From Helichrysum umbraculigerum (Eukaryota > Streptophyta > Magnoliopsida > Asterales > Asteraceae): 64,000 nucleotides of DNA. Location: assembly GCA_949592205.1 (NCBI GenBank), contig CATIUR010000012.1, forward strand, positions 172,001 through 236,000. Reading direction: 5' to 3'. The first letter of the stretch is position 1. Each line of letters opens with the position of its first letter. The translations under genes were made by a program, and so were the position numbers. This document shows positions 59,477-64,000 of the stretch, in pieces. Under the pieces are notes generated by a model that had not been told where the DNA came from, did not search any database, and worked only from the letters and a program-made list of their open reading frames with translations.

Positions 59477-62069
59477 TTAATCTATCCTATTAAAGATAGT
59501 CCATGGGTAAGTCTAGTACATGTTGTACCAAAGAAAGGCGGAATAACGGTTATACCAAATGAAAAGAATGATTTGATACCAACAAGAACGGTAACGGGAT
59601 GGAGAGTTTGCATTGATTATAGGAAATTAAATGATGCTACTAGGAAAGATCATTTTCCATTCCCATTTATTGATCAAATGATAGAAAGGCTAGCAGGAAA
59701 GGAGTTCTATTGTTTTCTGGATGAATTTTCAGGATATTTTCAAATACCAATTGCTGCCGAAGATCAATACAAAACAACATTTACTTGTCCGTTTGGTACG
59801 TTTGCTTATAGAAGGATGCCGTTTGGTTTATGTAATGCACCAGCTACATTTCAGCGTTGCATGATCGCAATATTTCATGATATGGTAGAAGATTTCATGG
59901 AAGTCTTTATGGACGATTTTTCAGTATTTGGTGATTCATTTGATTCTTGTTTAAAGAATTTACAGAAGATGTTGCAGAGATGTGAAGGGGCAAATCTAGT
60001 TCTTAACTGGGAAAAATGTCACTTTATGGTTAAAGAAGGAATTGTTTTAGGTCATAAAATATCCAAAATAGGAATCGAGGTAGATCAAGCAAAGATTGAA
60101 GCTATTTCAAAATTACCTTATCCTACAAATGTAAAAGGAATAAGAAGTTTTCTAGGACACGCTGGATTTTATCGGAGATTTATACCAGATTTTTCGAAAA
60201 TAGCAAGACCGTGGAATCATTTGTTGGAAAAAGATGCAAAGTTTGAATTTACAGACAAATGCAAACAATCATTTGATACGTTAAAAGAAAAGTTAGTATC
60301 TGCTCCAGTTATGACAGGTCCAAACTGGAATCTACCTTTTGAATTAATGTGTGATGCTAGTGATTATGCGGTTGGAGCTGTTTTAGGGCAGAGAATTGAT
60401 AAGAAGTTTAAGCCATCATATTATGCCAGTAAGACATTAACAGATGCTCAGGAGAATTACACAACTACGGAAAAGGAACTTCTGGCAGTAGTTTTTGCTT
60501 TCGATAAATTTCGTTCATATCTTGTCTTAACTAAAACTGTGGTTTATACTGACCATTCTGCTTTGAAGTATTTGTTTAATAAGCAGGATGCGCGCCCTCG
60601 TTTATTGCGATGGATTCTTTTATTGCAGGAATTTGATATTGAAATCAAGGATAAGAAAGGAGCTGAAAATGTCGCAGCTGATCATTTGTCAAGGTTAGAA
60701 AATCCAGAGTTGGAAGCATTAGATGAAGAGGAAATTCAAGATTCATTTCCTGATGAGAAACTTATGACAGTTCAAGAATTGAAAGAGATACCTTGGTTTG
60801 CGAATTATGCAAATTATTTGGTTACTAAAATTTTACCGAGGATGGATTACCAGAAGAGGAAGAAATTCTTTTCTGATATAAAATATTATTTTTGGGAAGA
60901 TCCATTTCTTTTCAGATACTGTGTAGATGGCATAATTAGAAGATGTGTAGATGGTAAAGAAGCTCAACAGATTATAAAGCATTGTCATGAAGGACCAGTA
61001 GGAGGACATAATGGACCAAGTTACACTGGAAAGAAAATATTTGATGTAGGTTTTTATTGGCCTACGATTCTTAAAGATACATATGCATTTGTTAGGAATT
61101 GTGATTCTTGCCAAAGAGCTGGGAACATTTCTAAACGTGATGAGATGCCACAAAATAGTATACAGGTTTGTAAAATTTTTGATGTTTGGGGTATTGATTT
61201 TATGGGACCATTTCCTATAAGTCACGGTAATAAGTACATATTAGTAGCTGTGGATTATGTTTCTAAATGGGCTGAGGCAAAGGCATTACCTACGAATGAT
61301 GCAAGAGTTGTGGTAAAATTTCTTAAACAATTATTTTCCAGATTTGGAACTCCCAGAGCATTGATTAGTGATAGAGGTACTCATTTTTGTAATACTCAAT
61401 TAGAGAAGGTATTAAAACGGTATGGAGTTAGTCATCGATTTGCTACACCTTATCATCCATAGACTAGTGGACAGGTTAAAAATTACAATCGTGCATTAAA
61501 ACGTATTTTGGAACGTTCTGTTGGTTCTAACTAGAAAAGATTGGTCGGAAAAGTTAGATGATGCACTTTGGGCGTATAGGACAGCATTTAAAACACCTAC
61601 AGGTTGTACTCCGTATAGATTAATTTATGGAAAAGCTTGTCATTTGCCAGTGGAAATAGAACACAAAGCATATTGGGCACTTCGAGAATGCAACATGGAT
61701 ATCGATGAAGTTGGTAAGCATCGCTTTTTACAGTTACATGAGTTAGATGAGCTTCGTTGGAATGCTTATGAAAATTCAAGGTTTTATAAAGAAAGAACGA
61801 AGAAATGGCATGATGCAAGACTTCAAGGAGATAAAGAGTTTGTTGTTGGAGAACGTGTGCTTTTGTACAATTCACGTATTAGGTTATTTCCGGGTAAATT
61901 AAAATCCAGATGGAGCGGACCGTTTGTTATTCACCAAGTGCATACAAATGGGAGTGTGGATTTGATAGCTTTCGATGGAACTATTTTTCCAGTTAATGGA
62001 CATCGTTTGAAGAAATATTATGAAGATAATGTAATTGAGAATATTTCAGATATAACTTTGGAAGGATAA
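59477..62069 (+). pseudogene. Athila-type RT-RNaseH-integrase
   Basis: Continues in the same frame after the TGA: RT with FMDDFS as the active-site box, RNase H with CDASDYAVGAVLG and TDHSALKYL, integrase with an HHCC finger (HCHEGPVGGHNG, CDSCQRAG) and a DDE core (WGIDFMGPFP, ISDRGTHFCN). A TAG at 61460-61462 and a frameshift near 61520-61540 break integrase. The C-terminal part (61521-62069, RLFPGKLKSRWSGPF) is open to a TAA. Two stops and a frameshift in all. No chromodomain, as expected for Athila. Confidence 0.9.
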
Positions 62070-63489
62070 GTTATAAGATAATGTCGAACTTACCGACATT
62101 TAAACAAAAGTGCTTCTTGGGAGACAACCCATGTTTATTTTTATATGTTATGTTTTTCTTTTATGTTTTTATTTTCAGGATTGAACTTTGTGGGTATGTT
62201 CACTGGAAACCCTCACGAGACTATAACTCGTCCACTCGAGATACCGAGGGGTTTAAAGGCTTATTGCATATGCTAAATGCAATCGTGATTAACTACGAAA
62301 GTGTGGATGTTGTATATTATTTTTCAAGAGATGAAGGGATCAACCAAGCAGATTTTTCTTAGCCGATGATGAAATTTATAATTTCAGTCAGGGGAGTTTT
62401 TCTGTTCTAATTTTTCTTTCACTTACTCACTTTTGTTTTTCAATTTTTATACAATGAGGGCATTGTATAATTTAAGTGTGGGGATAGTGTTCGTAAGAAA
62501 AAGAATTTCTTTAATTAAACATTTAAGTTTTTATTGTTCTAAAATTTTTGAAAATTTAAATTTTTAAGTGAATAACTAAGTATTTATTAGTTAGAATACT
62601 TTTGTTAAAAGTTTTGTTTTGTATTTAAAAGTTTAGACTTTAATGTGGATTAACTGTTTTGTATATATAACGTAAGCTACTTAAATAAAGGAAGTGATAT
62701 ATAGTTATATGATATGATGTACTAATAGACAATCTATATGAAGATTTCTGAATTTTAATAAATTAATAAAATAACTTGTTTATTATTTTATGATACATAA
62801 TATGATGTATGACATAAAAGTCTTAATTTTTAAATTTGTTATGCAATAATTTTATATATTTTTACTTATGTGAGTACATTTGGGGGTATATATTGATGGT
62901 CTCCTCTGTTATACGAAAGTATAGACCTGGTTTCTATTAATATATACTTAAAAATTAAGCAAACGCAAGTCAAAAGTACTTGAAAAGTCTTAAAAATAAA
63001 AGATACATAATGAGGTCGCCAAAATGGTTTGACCAAGTCTGGTTTTGCTTAAACCGAATCAAGTCATGTCGCTCTGTTGCATGAAAATGCAGACCTGTCA
63101 CCAATGTCTTGATTCTTAAAAATGTATTTTCATATATTTAATTGGAATATAAAAGAAAATTGTATAACTAAATTTAAAGGTATATCATATATGGAAATCA
63201 TAAGTAATATACATACTAATAATAAAAGTGTATTCAGACATATGAGTATAGATTGTTTAAAGTGGACAAATATATTGGTAATCATTCATAAGCTATATAT
63301 TACACAAATAATAAATAATTTTATTTATACATTATAGTTATCCATGTTAATTAAATTGTTTAAATTTTTAATTTATGAAACAGATTTTTAGTATTGGTAT
63401 TCTGATTCTTAAATATTAGTTTGATGTTTTTTTTTAAATTTTATTCAGTTTTCTACTTGAGGACAAGCAGAACTTAAGTGTGGGATATT
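62070..63489 (+). other. Athila 3' non-coding region with purine-tract motifs
   Basis: No env-like ORF is recognisable, although many Athila elements have one here; the open frames at 62081-62362 and 63122-63337 show no motif. Just after pol lies TTGGGAGACAACCCA (62117-62131), a short hairpin-like motif I associate with this lineage. TTTAAGTGTGGGGATAG near 62473 and CTTAAGTGTGGGATATT ending at 63489 are purine-tract-like; the second adjoins the 3' LTR. Confidence 0.65.
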
Positions 63490-64000
63490 TGATAAGCATC
63501 AAATAGATAGTATATTTTATCGTAATTTATCCATATATTTATATACATTTTAGTGCATTTATATGATTTTAGATACTTATTTTGTTAATATTTGCATAAA
63601 TGTATTTTAACTAAAGAATGAAGAAAAAGGAGCAAAAACTAATCCGAAATTGAAAGAAACTGAAGAAAATGAAAAATAAAGAAATGAAGAAAAATGAGCT
63701 TAAACCTTGAAGAAATGAAGACTAAAAGTGTTAAAATAAAGAGTTGGGCCAAGAAGACAAAGAAGTCCGGATATGAAGATTAATAGTCCAAAAGTTAAGC
63801 CCAAGCCCGAAATTAGAATATTCTGGAATTAACATTAAACCGGCGGTTGGGCTTTAGGGTTTAAAGGCGGTGCAGACACGTGGAGTTGGACCCGGATACA
63901 AATAACTCCAACCGGCGGTTGGAGAACCCAACCGGCTGTTGGAAGGTCGGTTTTGAAAACTATAAATAGAGGCTCAAATCAGCTTAAACCATATACGATT
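63490..64000 (+). repeat. Athila-type 3' LTR, cut by the window end
   Basis: Starts TGATAAGCATC and follows the LTR at 54752 with scattered substitutions and indels. Includes three palindrome copies (63837-63943) and the TATA box at 63961. About 1.1 kb more should lie beyond the window. Confidence 0.9.

Noticed and set aside
62081..62362. Env-like gene of the Athila-type element
   Set aside because: The frame lacks a signal peptide with a transmembrane pair or any env-like pattern; most of it is untranslated 3' region.

Overview
This is plant nuclear DNA. It has spliced genes with GT..AG introns, telo-box promoter motifs, several Ty3/Gypsy retrotransposons, MITEs and a fragment of an endogenous badnavirus-like pararetrovirus. 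The wording of the retrotransposon gag proteins resembles what I know from Asteraceae and related eudicots, but the species call is only a weak inference. About two thirds of the window is transposon-derived.

Layout. (1) 1-2206: minus-strand remnant of a badnavirus-like element (ORF1, ORF2, start of ORF3) abutting a tRNA-Met primer site that points the opposite way. (2) 3943-7051: minus-strand receptor-like cytoplasmic kinase gene of the PCRK/PBL19 type, four coding exons plus a 5' UTR exon. (3) 8153-26540: element I, a Del/Tekay-like chromovirus on the minus strand with TATGG target duplications. Its gag is split at 14493-22907 by element II, a second chromovirus on the plus strand with CGACA target duplications. 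(4) 26546-43814: gene island with a Harbinger-like remnant carrying a SANT-like ORF, a hairpin MITE, an SmB spliceosomal gene, a DNL-type zinc-ribbon (Zim17-like) gene and a truncated tandem copy of the latter. (5) 43815-56858: element III, an older chromovirus related to element I, with an intact extra ORF between primer site and gag. A solo Athila-type LTR sits inside its 3' LTR. (6) 56859-64000: Athila-type internal region without its 5' end, followed by the first 511 bases of its 3' LTR.

The cellular genes are unrelated in function: immune signalling kinase, core snRNP protein, organellar chaperone-escort zinc ribbon. None of the retrotransposon copies has an intact pol reading frame.

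The most unusual structure is shared by all four LTR families. Each LTR carries a cluster of short, near-perfect inverted repeats able to form hairpins. The sequences differ between families, and within several arrays the two arms change together so that pairing is kept. A separate hairpin upstream of the polypurine tract in the three chromoviruses also shows a paired change. Together with the leader ORF of element III (decayed version in element I), these are the best candidates for undescribed biology here.
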